From positions 123,472,373-123,536,372 of the forward strand of contig CM060709.1 of assembly GCA_030686995.1 (NCBI GenBank): a DNA stretch of 64,000 nt, read 5' to 3'. The first letter of the stretch is position 1; the number at the start of each line of letters is the position of its first letter. Shown one piece after another: positions 46,381-59,472 of the stretch. The position numbers and the translations under genes were made by a program. A model generated the notes under the pieces. It saw only the letters and a program-made list of their open reading frames with translations, was not told the DNA's origin and ran no database searches. This stretch comes from Artemisia argyi. Its lineage: Eukaryota; Streptophyta; Magnoliopsida; Asterales; Asteraceae.

Positions 46381-46660
46381 ACGTCATCGTTGTCAGACAA
46401 GATAATAACAGGGGGCGACATGGTACTGTAATATCCCAAAATAATAGTAATATAAGTCATTTAGTCTACATAATGCTACATGCACAGTGATCATGGTGCC
46501 ATAGTGAACTAAGTGCACTGGGTGCTAAAAAATCAATCCTTAAAACATGATGTTGGCAAGCGTTGGCACGGAGGGTACTTTGGTGATAAATAGTTCGTTT
46601 AGAAATCTGGTGTGGTTATAGTCCAATGTTTTGAAAAATCATTTGGTTCTCTATAACCAT
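46381..46660 (-). other. Element A 5' leader
   Basis: 280 bases of element A between the primer site and the CACTA insertion, continuing at 15058 on the other side. Nothing recognisable except the start of the upstream ORF at the junction. Confidence 0.75.
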
Positions 46661-46673
46661 GGCTCTGATGCCA
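46661..46673 (-). other. Primer binding site of element A
   Basis: The minus strand reads TGGCATCAGAGCC, one mismatch from the usual initiator-Met tRNA primer site TGGTATCAGAGCC, three bases from the LTR edge. Confidence 0.85.
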
Positions 46674-46676
46674 ATC

Positions 46677-47552
46677 TGTAACACCCCGAAATTTGATAAG
46701 CAGCGGAAGTCTAATCGGGGTCATTACAGTTTAGTACACAGTCATACTCATAAAAAACAATTCAAAATATAGTCAATATCATTCCATGAAAACTCAATTA
46801 GTCAGAGTTACAAACATTTTCCAAATGTTAATTGTTTCACAAATGAAGTGATGATTTTGAAAAGAATGATATAATTATTGAAATAAAAAAGGAGGTCCTG
46901 TGTGCCCTTTTGCCAGCTCCGTGCCACCATGCATGCTAGTTTCCTGAGATAAACATGCTTAAAAAGTCAACACAATGGTTGAGTGAATCCATAGTAGTTT
47001 AAGTAGTAATAGTGTGAACACAAGTCAAGTATTTGAAATAAACAAGCCAAGATAGATCGGTCTTGACTAAACTGGTGTCATATTGCTCCTAAGCCTCATG
47101 AAACGCAAGCCTTAACATCGTATCGAAATATTATAAAGATAAAAATTACCAACACCACGAGGGGTGTAGATAACAAAAGGGCCCTCGGTGACAGAAATGT
47201 GCAAAATTTCCATGGTACTTCGAATATAGCACACCTCCTGCCAAATAATTACTTTGATAAAGATGGGCTGCCGTTCCAATAGATCTATTAGCTATATTCG
47301 CACTCACTCGCAAGTGATTAAGGTTCATGATATGAGGGACTTGTTGCACGGGTGTCAACTTAGGCAATATCAGGTAGTAATAGCATACATAAAAATACTT
47401 GTGTTCGGTTTATAGCATGTATCTCCCCACGGGTTTAGAAATAATAGAAAATGTGGGACCATGAACTCACCTGACAGGTGTGTAAATCACAAGGGTGCTT
47501 AAAAGTGACGGTGTATTGCTACGACTAGCAATGAAATTCCTCCGACTTGCGA

Positions 47553-47633
<81 letters not shown>

Positions 47634-49890
47634 CCATCGGTGTTTTAGATTCGATTCGTAAATGACATGTGATATGTCTCGAGTACGGTGATATCCATTA
47701 GGGTGTCTTAAAATATTCCAAAATAACTTTACATAGTTATTTATAACATTGATTCGAAACGGTGATCAATAAATACTAATTTATTTGTGATAATAATAGC
47801 GTTAATAAAAATATTTATAAATAAATATTTTTAGTAAAAATACATATTTATTTTAAAGTTACAAAGTATATATATATTTATACATTTATATATGCAAAAT
47901 TTAATTACATAAAATAATTAATTAATAAAGTATCTTTGTCAAAATTGACCCTTAACTTTAATAAAGTTACACTTTTTACCCCTTGGTAAAAAACAATTAT
48001 ATTTTAGTCCTTATTAGTATTTTTACACAATACACCTTGATCTTTGGAAAATTACATTTTCTACCCTCATGTTTTATTAGAAATTGATTGTTTTAGCTTT
48101 GGTCCGAATATTTGGTAGTTTTGTTACTTTTGGTCCCTTAACGCAAGGTTTTGCAAAAATAGTCCTTGGTTAAATTTTCAAAAAACAAACTTTTTGGTAC
48201 AATAAGAGTAGTATTTACAACTTATAAAATCCTTCGAAATCAGTTTTTGAAAGTCATATATAGCTCGCCATTTTCTAAACTTTAAACCGAAAATTCCCTT
48301 TTGAAAATGTTTGTGGGCTCGTTAGCCCAAACTCAGGCCCAAGTGGCATTTTTATGTTTAAAAAGGTTGCTCGACATGGATTTGTTTTAGGCTTAGTTTA
48401 CGTAGCATTAGGTCGAGTATGTTTTGCATGTTTCGTTAGTTTGGTTTAGCGTGGATCGAAGAATTAGAACATCGAAGAATATATAGGTGTAGTACGTGTG
48501 AAAATGAAATTGTGAGCCCTTTCCTAAGGGGTCTCGAGGTGTGTTTACATGTATTAGTGTCTCGTGTGGTTATTAAGCTTAAGTGTTAGACAACGTGTGT
48601 TAAGTGATTAGGTGTTCCCAATGTGACGCGTAAAGTGTGCAATGCATGATTATGATTAAAGTATGAATCGAAAAGGGACAAGGTACTTACATCAGCAAAA
48701 GATGGTGGGGAGGGTCCGTGTGACCAAGACAAGAGAACGAGCAACTAGTACTCCTTCGTGTAGTGACCTTCATTCCAAAACCTAGTTTCCCAAATAACTC
48801 TTAACCCAAAATCTTACTCGTGTGCCTTAGATTCCTCTCGATAGTAACCAAAGAGGAGATAGAAGAGTTTTTGTGAGTTGATATCTTGTGAACTTGAAAG
48901 TGTGAGGAAAAATGCATTTAATGTGGGTTTTTATAGTGAAAGTTGGGGTAGTTAGTAAGTTTAGCATGTGGTTATGTCCTTGGATGTGTCAATCGATTCA
49001 AGACAAGCATGGTTCATTTGTCAAGAGTTGTCACGTCGAATTGGGGTCTTGAGAAGCTATGATGATTTCTTTGATTTGTTTAGTACTAGGTTAAGGTAGT
49101 TTAGGGGGGACATGTGATTGTACTATGTAGATTAGTTTAAGTAGAAGGTGTTTGTGTTGTTGGTTAATGAAACACTAAACCTTGTGGGTAAAGAAGGCTT
49201 AGGATGTAATGGTTTAAACCAAAGGTTCAACTAGCTCATTAGGTTACATGTAGGGCGGCTCATGTGTTGGTTTTGGTTAATCTCACACGCAAGAGTGAAA
49301 TAAGATGGCTTTGTATCGAGTTGAGGGGGAAACAAGGAGAAAAGAATAATACAAAAGGTTAGTTGTGGTTCTTGTGGTGTTTCGTTATGGGGTTAAGCTA
49401 GGGCATGGGTCAAAATATTCGTGTACAATCAATGGTATAACAAAATGTGGGTCGCGTAGCTTTTAGTAGTGTCGAGTAGTATGCGAAGGAAAAACAAACG
49501 TGAAACTTGTATATATGTACTCGAGCTGAGCTCGTTGGGTGACATGCAACGCAAAAGAAAGAAAATATAAACAGCCATTGGGCTTGTGAATTCTCGGCCC
49601 AAAGTAAAACATAGAAACAAAATGGGTTGTTGGGCTTGTGGTTTGTGTTTCGGCCCAGCAGTAAGGCAAAAAGAAAAAAAAAAAAGAAGACTTGCGCTAA
49701 TGTAGTACACGGCCCAAAGCAAAAAGATGAGGTGTCGGTGACTAGTGCTCTCGTAACTTTAGTTTCGGTATCGGTGTCGGTGTCGATTCGTGTAATTCAT
49801 GAAAATATAAACGGTGTTATTCCTAAGTATATATACTTATATATATACATAGTGTAATAGTAATTTCATAATAATTAATACACATATAAA

Positions 49891-49959
<69 letters not shown>
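46677..49959 (-). repeat. 5' LTR of element A, left part
   Basis: Starts tgtaacaccccgaaatttg, the mirror of the TG...CA ends. It contains (AT)n at about 47557-47630 and at 49895-49953, where Helitron F splits it. The LTR resumes at 55151. The small ORFs inside (47146-47367, 49429-49857) have no support. Confidence 0.88.
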
Positions 49960-50065
49960 TCTCTACATTATATATAACAGGAGGCATTTGAAGGATATGC
50001 CCAGTCATTGTCCAGTCAATGCCCAGTAATTCAATTTCAGCCATGTCATCTGCCATGTCATCCAA

Positions 50066-50105
50066 TTTTAATAATTAAATTTAAATTTTAATAATTAAAT
50101 TTGGC
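50066..50105. repeat. Short AT-rich duplication near the Helitron 5' end
   Basis: The word tttaataattaaatt occurs twice in tandem. No other significance is seen. Confidence 0.6.
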
Positions 50106-50814
50106 TGATTTTAATTCCATGTCATTACACTTTTTCCACCAAAGCAATGTTTTTATAAATTTCGTTTTTCATAAATTTATACTTTTCTGTATTCGGAATT
50201 AAAAAATGAAACTAGCATGGTTCGAACATGAGATGTGCCCAAACATATGCAAACATCTCAACCACTAGAGCATTCCAACTTTTGTTTTATGGTTTCTAAT
50301 TCCAAAATGATAAATACCAACATAATTTGAATTATTATTCAGGATTTTCACAATCTACTCCTTAATTTACTCTGAATCAATAATATCAAATCAATCCATT
50401 CTATATTTATCTTTGGTATGTTTAAAGGGTTTTAGGATTTTAAAACCACTCGGAGTCCGGTGCAAAACATTCGGAGTACTACTCTAAACCTAATTCTTCT
50501 TGGAAGTTCGTTCAATTACTTCTTTTTATAATGTTTTTGGGTGTTTTTTACAAATTAATCAATCAATCATACCAATTCGAATGTTAAACTCTAACCCTAA
50601 TTCTTCAGGCATGTTAGTTTAATTAATTTTTTATGTTTTGTGAGTTTTTAACAGATTAAGATCATATATGATGCACCAAACAAATTTCATAATCACTTTC
50701 GATTTACCAGATTTGTGAATTTGTTATTTTATAGAAAATAAATTGATTCATTTATTTTATCGATTTACCACCTTATGTGTCTATTGATTGGTTGTCGATT
50801 TGGTGGTTATGGTT

Positions 50815-51120
50815 GCAGAGAGGTAAAAACTTGGCCCGAGCGGGTCTGTTTTAAATTTTGACACCGGAGCTGTTGTGCAAGGTTTTACGGGTACTGTTTC
50901 TCCGGGTTTAAATGTTGGCGGTTCAAGTAATGTGCCACTTAGCTTATATTCACTTTGTTGTCGTGAATGTATTCAGAATTCTGTGTATTTGATCTCATGC
51001 TTTTATTCTTATTCAGGAACAGCTATCATGCCCTCTCCGCCTGGCATTTTTATGAATACGAACCGCCAGCGTCGACCTCCATCAACCAAGCCAGCTAGGT
51101 CACGCACTCAAAGTAGGTAG
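50815..51120 (+). pseudogene. Captured fragment of unknown gene in Helitron F
   Basis: After a gcag acceptor-like site, one frame reads VVQGFTGTVSPGLNVGGSSN. A later part reads SPPGIFMNTNRQRRPPSTKP before a stop. The codon quality suggests exon origin, but I do not recognise it. It could belong to the hnRNP U-like gene that follows or to a fourth source. Confidence 0.4.
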
Positions 51121-51754
51121 CTAACGTACATACATGGTGAGAAGGTTTCTTTCTTTCTAATATACTTTGGGAATTTAATCTTTATGCCCAATACAGTTTG
51201 GTAAACGTATAGTTCAACAGAAACTGAATATGTTCGGCATTGCATTTATTGTTTTAGAAATCTTTATGTCTGATCAAGCAGTGCCCACTTAGCTAAGGAT
51301 CAGTTTATTTATATGTAATAACGGTTGGAATTGCTTAGTTTCTAATTAGGAATCCTAAAATGAGCCGCTTATTTCAAAGATTAAGGGTTAATGTGTTGGT
51401 ATTTTTAGGCATCTGAATTGATGTAGAAGCAGGAAGAGAGTAAACAGACAGTATTAACATCGACGACAACTGATTTGTAGTACTAATACATCATTGACAA
51501 ACTCACGTTAGGCGATTTGCATCAGAATACACTCTTATGAGTATGTATAAACTTTATTGAATTAAGTTATGTGAAATTGAAAAGACACTCCATTAATTTT
51601 TTTTTTCTGATTTTCTTGTCCGGTAGTGCTTGAATTAGTTTCCGTTTCATATAATCAATATACTTGCCTTCAAATCAATGCAAGATTAGATTGTAACACT
51701 TTACCTATTTATTTTTTTTGTTTTATGAATCTCACATACCATTTTCTCCCATAG

Positions 51755-52660
51755 GAGGACAACAAATTTTATAAAAGAATTCGTGTTGCAGTTGAGGAAG
51801 AGGAGCGCCAGGCAAAGACTGTAGTTAACACAGATGCTGCTAAAGATGCCATTGCAACTGCTGAGGAATCTCAAAATATAACTGGTGGAAATGCTTTAAA
51901 CTCAGAAGATCAAAGCAATTTGAAAGATGGAGATATAGTCGGTCAGGAAAAAGTAAATGAGAGTGAAACAGAAGGAGGTTCAAGTAGCAGAGGATATGAT
52001 TATTCAGCAAGCTTACACCTTGAATTGTATCATTATTATCATGGAAGCAGATATGGGTACACTAATCGAGGCAAGTGTTATAATTTTCAACTCTGTTTAG
52101 TTTTTACTTCACAAACCACTTCATTTAAGATGTGACATGTTTTTGTAAGTTGGGTTAAGCATCCATAATGATTGCTTTTAGCTAAGTGAAGAAGCAAATA
52201 ACACCCCTGTTTTTATCTTATAAATGGAAACATGGCAAAGTGAAGAAGCAAACAACACCCCTGTTTTTCCATCTGGACACGTGACAAGAGCTAAAGTTGG
52301 TGGTAAAACCAGTGAGACAACTAAGACTATTTCTAATGGAAAGATAACGGTAGGTTATTTCTTACCAAGATCCAGTCTCTTGATTGTCTCACTAAAATTA
52401 GATATCTTTTTGCATATTATTGACAGTAACTTCTACTCTGACGATTGTAGTATTTGCAGGTCAGTGAGCCATATGTTTTTTACTTTGTATATATGCTTAT
52501 TGATTCTATTTCCAGGTATACTTCATTATGGTCGGATTACCTGCTTCAGGGAAGTCTACTTGGGCTGAAAAATGGGTGAATGAGCACCCTGAAAAGCGAT
52601 ACATACTGCTTGGAACAAATCTGGCTCTTGATCAAGGCGATGCCATTACCTTTGAATCTG
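51755..52660 (+). pseudogene. Captured hnRNP U-like gene fragment
   Basis: The exon at 52516-52660 reads MVGLPASGKSTWAEKWVNE then HPEKRYILLGTNLALDQ, the P-loop kinase-like domain of plant hnRNP U-like/SPRY proteins, with Walker A GLPASGKS; the ccag acceptor precedes it. Upstream exon-like parts are EDNKFYKRIRVAVEEEERQA (51755 on) and an acidic, Ser-rich stretch, and 52240-52349 (FPSGHVTRAKVGGKTSETTK) ending at GT. After LDQ the family sequence is lost. An imperfect duplication aagtgaagaagcaaayaaca lies at 52183 and 52234. The intact protein binds RNA in the nucleus. Confidence 0.7.
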
Positions 52661-52708
52661 TGGTAACGTTATTGATTTCTCATTTCAGTATCATATATAT
52701 ATTGTTCG

Positions 52709-53868
52709 CCTGAAAGGAGCTCAAAAGTTTTTAAAGGATGGCGCAAGGTACTTCTATCTTCCTATAACTTTATTATTATCTGTGTTGATTTGTTCTCTTT
52801 CACTGAATCAGTTCATGATCAGTTGGTATAACTATAGTGAATTTTATAGCGTGATTTGTGCTATTTTATCTTGCTTTCAGCATGAAAGATGACTATAACA
52901 AAGGATGGTCAAAGGTAAACATGTAGTACACTTCTGTATGTTCTCATCATAATTGCTTTGCCATGCTGTTAAATCTGCAATATTTTGCTTTTCATGTTTT
53001 GTATGAATTACATGCCAAATATGACAGCACATTAGTGGATACAGCTGCATTACTACATCTTTCAAGAAACATGATAGTCGCAATTCTTTCACTGCAATCA
53101 TGGCAACCGTTCCTGCAACGTTGTCTGCGGGCTTGCGAAGCAGTTGATGATATTCTAAAGGTTCAGTATCTATTTTATTTTGTTTATCTATGGTGATTCC
53201 TTACCAAAATTTCTGAATTGTTATTTTTTTATTGGATAATGTCATTGATAACAATTTTCATGCAGTCTATGAGAAGATTGGCTGAGAAATCCATCCCTAG
53301 GTCTGCTGAAAATATTGGGTTGGCTATTGGGGCACTTTGTCTGGTAATTATTTTGAAGTACAATGATTTGCTGAGAATTTCAGATGCCGCTTTTTTTATC
53401 TACTATTCAAGGCTGTCAAAAAATGTATCAATACTGAAATGCAAGGACGTACCAATAAATTATGAGGCATCCATACCCCGTACAACTTTACAAGTTTGGC
53501 TGACAACCAACCTGATTGTACCTATGACTGGAACTACAATACTATACCTGAGAAACAACTGAGTGGACTAACTGAAGCCAGTCATCTGTTGAAATTTGAT
53601 TGCAACCTTATATAGCACTCTACCTAATTAGATATAGCAAGTAAAGAAAACATAAAAAACCTTGGCTTACTACCAAACATAAAACATAGTTGATATCTCT
53701 GTACCAGGCAATTTTCAACTTGCATATAATCATTGTTGATGATTGTTCGATATTGTGACTTGCCAGGTCCTTCTCCCGTCTGCTCATGCTACAAAAGCAA
53801 GTGCCTCTAAGTTTCTACTGAGTTGGTTATATCAGCATGAACATGAATATTGTCAATGCTCGGCTAAA
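52709..53868 (+). pseudogene. Captured RST1-like gene fragment
   Basis: Exon pieces with introns between: LKGAQKFLKDGA (52709-52747, then GT), MKDDYNKGWSK (52881-52914, then GTAAAC), SLQSWQPFLQRCLRACEAVD and DILK (to 53160), SMRRLAEKSIPRSAENIGLA and IGALCL (53266-53343, then GTAATT), and [20 protein letters not shown] then [10 protein letters not shown] (53767-53868, after CCAG). The order and motifs match my memory of RST1 (RESURRECTION1), a large ARM-like protein linked to wax and RNA-exosome/SKI function. Frames and missing exons make it non-functional. It runs into the NUP98-like piece. Confidence 0.55.
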
Positions 53869-53888
53869 AACAGGTCCTCCTATTGCAC

Positions 53889-54330
53889 ACTGTTCGTGTA
53901 GTGCTTCTGCAAGCAACCCATTTGGCTCCACACATCTTGGAGCTTCGGCTGAACCAACATCTAGCAACACATGCTATGTTTTTGGTCAATATGCGGGCCC
54001 TTTTGTAAACCCTTCTTATGACAGTAAACCAAGGTCATCCTTACTTCCCGATCTGCATTTAGCCATGTATCGGTCAATCAATGTTCTTCTTCTACACCTA
54101 CCAAGCCATCTGCCCCCAAGAACTCAACTTTTTCTACTCCTTTTCACCCATCTATATGTTGTTCAATTCATGGTTTTAGACAGCCACCTTTTGGATATAA
54201 ATGTGAGGTTAGTGGATTTACCCTGTCTGCTCAGACACCTCCAGCACGCAATGGTAGTTTTACACAGCCTGCTGAAAGTCTGAAGTCTATATCAGCAATG
54301 CCTGCATGCAAAGAAAAAAAGTCATAACCT
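53889..54330 (+). pseudogene. Captured NUP98-like nucleoporin fragment
   Basis: Three frames in succession give NPFGSTHLGASAEPTSSNT, FGQYAGPFVNPSYDSKP, then PFGYKCEVSGF, and finally QTPPARNGSFTQPAESLKSI followed by SAMPACKEKKS and a stop. FG/NPFG repeats followed by LxSISAMPxYKxKS is the pattern I remember from plant NUP98, between the FG-repeat region and the C-terminal part. Frameshifts break it. The intact protein is part of the nuclear pore. Confidence 0.6.
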
Positions 54331-55119
54331 TTTCATTATCCACTAAGGACAAAAAGTAACATAAGCTATCACAGAAGAAAAGAAAGTGATTTTACTTGAC
54401 CATGCAGATTATCAAAGCAGTAACGGTTCAAAACAGCCACCATATGAGTAACAAGGATTTATGTTGGGCTTTGTAACTTTGTAAATTGTGTGCTCACTGT
54501 TATCTCATATTTGATAACCGAGATGTTACAAAGCAAATTAGGTTCATGACCATATCTCTATATCCATAGTAATGGTTATTAGATTAAATTTAAACTGATA
54601 ATGACAAACTTTGTTTCATTTGTTTCATATTATTTCGTAAATGATCATTTGACTATAAATAATATTTATAATCGCAAACTTTTCATTGTTAAGTAATTAG
54701 TTATGGTACCTCAATTGGGTGGATGGAAGCATCATGGTCGTTCCAGCTTGAAAACAATAAGAAGAGGAAGATAACTATATATCACGACCGTTGGATCCAT
54801 TCACTCATTTTTACGACTGAAAATTGACGTGAGCCATTTACTGATTACTGATTTTAAATGTTGAGAACAATAGAATAAGAAATTAAATATTTTTCTTATT
54901 TCTAATTTAAAATCTATAGTTGAACAATTTCTCTCAGTATTTACTCATTTGCTTCCTGATGGTATCACACATACAAAGGGATATGTAAGTTGTTACCTCA
55001 CTAATTTCTCTAAAAATTTTCCAGCCGTAAACTAATAGCCTAACAAAAAAAATGAAATCGGCGTCCTTTAAAATAATTTTACGTTAACTAAAATCATCCA
55101 AATTATAATTACAAGTCAT
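54331..55119. other. Non-coding 3' part of Helitron F
   Basis: AT-rich, no ORF or repeat recognised. Ends at the terminal hairpin. Confidence 0.6.
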
Positions 55120-55538
<419 letters not shown>

Positions 55539-57378
55539 CCAGCTACAATGATCCATACCAATTTGGTCAATCATCAAACTACACCTCCGACTACACAACC
55601 CCACTTCATCCTTATCAACCAAATGATTCACTTTACATTGCCACGGAAAAGCAAAATTTCGTGAAGAAATCAACCAAATCCATGATCTAAGTGATCTACT
55701 TGCTATGCATCTTGCACAACGCAACAAAGGGCAACCTCCATCCTCACCCTATGCAAATTGCTTACCCCACTCTCTCAACTTGGATCAAGTTACCAACCAC
55801 ACCCATTATTGCCCTTGTTGTATCTTCCTCCAAAAACAAATCCTCTACTTGAGTGAAGATATTTGATTGGTGCTAAACAGTCAACTCAAATTGACCAAAT
55901 AAATGGTCAACAAAGTCAAATTACCTAGACGAATACTCCGGGTAATATAAGGTATCACCAGGTCGTTAAATCCCGACAGGGTGTGAATTGTAACTGAGCG
56001 TGCTTTGTGATCGGGTGATTATTCACAGAAAAGGGTTGTTATGAGAATTATTTGGAATTTATTAACAGAAATAGCTTAGGAAAGCTATGTGATTGATTAC
56101 GGGAATTAAGATTAAGAAGATGTGATCTAAAACCTAAAAACGTACGTTTTAATCAAAAACGTACACAGACGAACGTGAAAGAAAGTACAACTGATGAACA
56201 GAAAAGGCTATGAGTGTGAAATTTGTATTTTTACAATCCTAATAAATAAAGAAAATTTTTAGAAAAAGAAAAATTATTTTTACACTATTTAATTATTTAT
56301 TATTAATTAATTACTAATTATCTATTTATTAACTAATTATATTAGTTTAAATTATTACAAATTACTAAAAAGACTTAGATAATTAAGAAGATTTTTATAA
56401 ATCTAATTAACCATCACAGGAATCCTAAAAATTATAAAAAGTTGATTTTATGTATTTTTAAACTAATTTACTAATTATTATTCTAATTATTTATTAATTA
56501 CCAATTAAACTATTTATATTATAAAAAATAGAAAATGAACAGTAAAAATCCTAGAAAAATTTATAAAAATGTTTTAACTTATATAAAAGCTAGAAAATTA
56601 TAAAACTAGGTGTTACTTAATAACATCTAATTATGCTAATTAATTCTTAATTATTATTTAATAATTAATTAAACTAAAATTAATTATAAAAACCACTAAA
56701 AGACAAAAGAAAAATCTGGAAAATTTTACAAAATTACTTTAATATAAAAGAGATTTAATAAAAATATAAAAATGCTAAAGTGCTTATAAATAAGCTAAAA
56801 TGAAAATTAAAAAGATAGTTTCTATTAAATAGAAGCTATCACTAATATTAAATTTGGTTTTTTGTGTTTTTTCTTTTCCAAACTAATTTAATACTAAAAG
56901 CTAAAAACTTTTACAAACACACTTTTTATGGAGCTCAGAAATAAGCACTTTTAGTGCTTATTTGTTCAACAGTTGACTTTGGTTGACTGAGAAGGAAATA
57001 AACACAAATGGGCTTATGTGGGGTCCACAATGGTGGAAACTGATTCAACTGAGTTATTTGGACAAGTATAAGCAAGTTTCAATCAATTAAGTTGGCTGAA
57101 TAAGCCAAAGGTCCACAATAAGCACTTGCTTATTTGGTTTCTGAGACAGAAAATGGGACAACCTTTGGGAAAGGTTTCAGGTGGGGTCCACAGGGTCCAA
57201 GGTTAAATAAATGGTCAAAACCTCAAGCCTGCTAGGAGGGGGTTGAATGAACCAAGATTGGGTCAGTGGGACCCACTGAGGTGGCCACAATGAGCTACCA
57301 AAGTGATGGTGGTGACTGGGTCTGCTGATGCACAGGGCAAGGCCTTGCCCTGCAAGTAACTTTGAGGGGTAGTTTAGT
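55539..57378. other. Flank between elements A and G
   Basis: Up to about 55690 the plus strand reads SYNDPYQFGQSSNYTSDYTT, possibly a remnant of some gag-like ORF. 56200-56960 is very AT-rich with no features. 57333-57352 is a perfect 20-base palindrome. No gene is recognised. This is the sequence into which A and G inserted. Confidence 0.5.
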
Positions 57379-58828
57379 TGATGCGTGGGAATCGCAACAG
57401 GCTTTACCTCTCGAGGGATCTCGAGAAGCTTACAACCCCCACCAGGCAGTGTACCTGATCATTGTAGTATAGTATAGTGACAAGTACCGGGGGATTGATC
57501 GTTCAGCTTAAGAATAGTGTCGCTAGGATTAGAAAGCCTAAATTACTAGTTCTAAAGGTGAGGGATGATTATTTTTTGTATTTTTATATTTTTATGAAAG
57601 CAATTAAAATCTCGGGTTTTGGAAGAGTGGGCGGAATTAGTTGCTATTCAACTAACCCAAAACTAAGATGCAATCAAAATAAAATACTAAAAATGAAAAT
57701 AAACTAATTAAACTAAAGTTGTGAGCAGTAATTGGAGAAAATGTGTTTACTTAGATTTCACTACTCCCTAGATATCTTTTACACGTTAATTACTTGTTAT
57801 AATTGCATGGATGACGGATTGTATTCCTTAATACCATTCATGGGGTGGCATACATAACTCCCCAATTCTATGAGCTCTTATCTCCTCCTACACCATGCCC
57901 AGCACAACTATAGGGATTGTAAACAGTGGCTCATGCATTAAATACAACCAATAAAGACCTAGTACACCTCGGTTCATGTTTCCTAAGACGTTCAAGCATG
58001 TTACCATTTGGAGATCTGCTAGTTTTCTTAAGCCTAACATATAAATCATTCATTCAAAACAAGAATAAACAAGTAATCAACACATAATCAATATCTAGGT
58101 TTCATTAGATCTAAGCAAACACAAAAGAGATCTAGCCTAGCATGATACAATTAAGACAAGAACAAGATATAGACAACCAACACATAGACATATTGATTGA
58201 ATTAGAAGAACACTTATCTTGATTAATCATGCAAGGTATCAAGGGGTTGGAACCCTTGAAAAACCTGTAAAATTACACCAAAATCGTCTTTAGGGTTTCT
58301 CCCAAAACTTCTCTCTTTTAATGTGAAAAACTAGAAAACTATATATAGGAAAATAGGGATGACGGCGTCAAGAACAAAGGTGTGACGCCGTCATCTCGCC
58401 GCCAAATACTTCCTCGGACGGCCTTGATCTACTTCTGACGCCGTCAAGTCCTAGGCCGTCACAAAAATTACTCTTGACGCCCTGTATGTGACGCCGTCAT
58501 CAACTACGGATTTTAATTCTTGGGGTTTTGACGCCGTCAGGAAAACTCTTGACGCCTTCATGAACTCTCGGATTTTATTATTGAGGTTTGACGCCATCAG
58601 GAAATTACTCTTGACGCCGTCACCTTCTGTTCCCAGCATGGAAAATTGAGACTTTGCCGTCTTCTTCACTTTTATGCTCCAAAAACGTCCAAAATGGCTT
58701 CTTTTCCATTATTCACTCTCCAAGTACCTAAAATCACAAAAGGAATGATTTAGGGCAATATTTGATCAAATAAATTCGGATTCGGGCTTAAATGACCCCC
58801 TAAAAATGGATCATTTTTCGCCTCATCA
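57379..58828 (-). repeat. 3' LTR of element G
   Basis: 1450 bases, tgatgcgtggg...cctcatca, clearly homologous to the LTRs of B and E but with more substitutions and indels. Confidence 0.9.
58339..58622 (-). promoter_or_regulatory. LTR promoter with TGACGCCGTCA array (element G)
   Basis: TATA ctatatatag at 58339-58348 with at least five TGACGCCGTCA or near copies out to 58612-58622. The array is kept although neighbouring LTR sequence has diverged from B and E. Confidence 0.62.
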
Positions 58829-59422
58829 TATACCCTTACACTTGAGATTTGCTTGTCCTCAAGCAAATGTGTTTTTATTCTACTCAAAAGACAAGTTAGG
58901 GGTCATTTAACACTAATATAAAAGTAATTACAACAAAGAATCGTTCCACTAAAGACCAAAGACAAGCACGGAGGTCATATACAAGCACCTCACAAATAGT
59001 GTTTAGATACTCACATCTCTCGGGTGTAATAAAGTGTAAATTACAATATGGAAACGGAAGATATCTCTCACTACCTGTCATAGCAAAATAGATTACCATA
59101 GGCTTGGGAAAGGATCAAACCTCCACCACATGGCGTAAGCACCTAGGATAAACTATCAAAGAGGTCTTTTAAAGGGTTGTAACATTAGGTATAGGGATAT
59201 GAAATACACAGTTTTGTTGGATAAAGGAAGTTTTACTGGTGGCAAGTTAACAATCTTAGTTAATTACATATACAATATGGCGTTGCTAAGCCAAGACTAG
59301 ACTCGACTTAAGCTAATAAATGCAAAATAACAAAAACATAAAATGAACATAGAATGAAAAGGGATGGTAGTCCGTATGTTTTTTCTCTTTTTCCTTTTTT
59401 ATATTTTTTTTTTTATTTTTTC

Positions 59423-59472
<50 letters not shown>

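Noticed and set aside
50815..51120. Calling this an intact small gene of Helitron F
   Set aside because: The frame is interrupted by an intron-like stretch and I cannot link it to a family.
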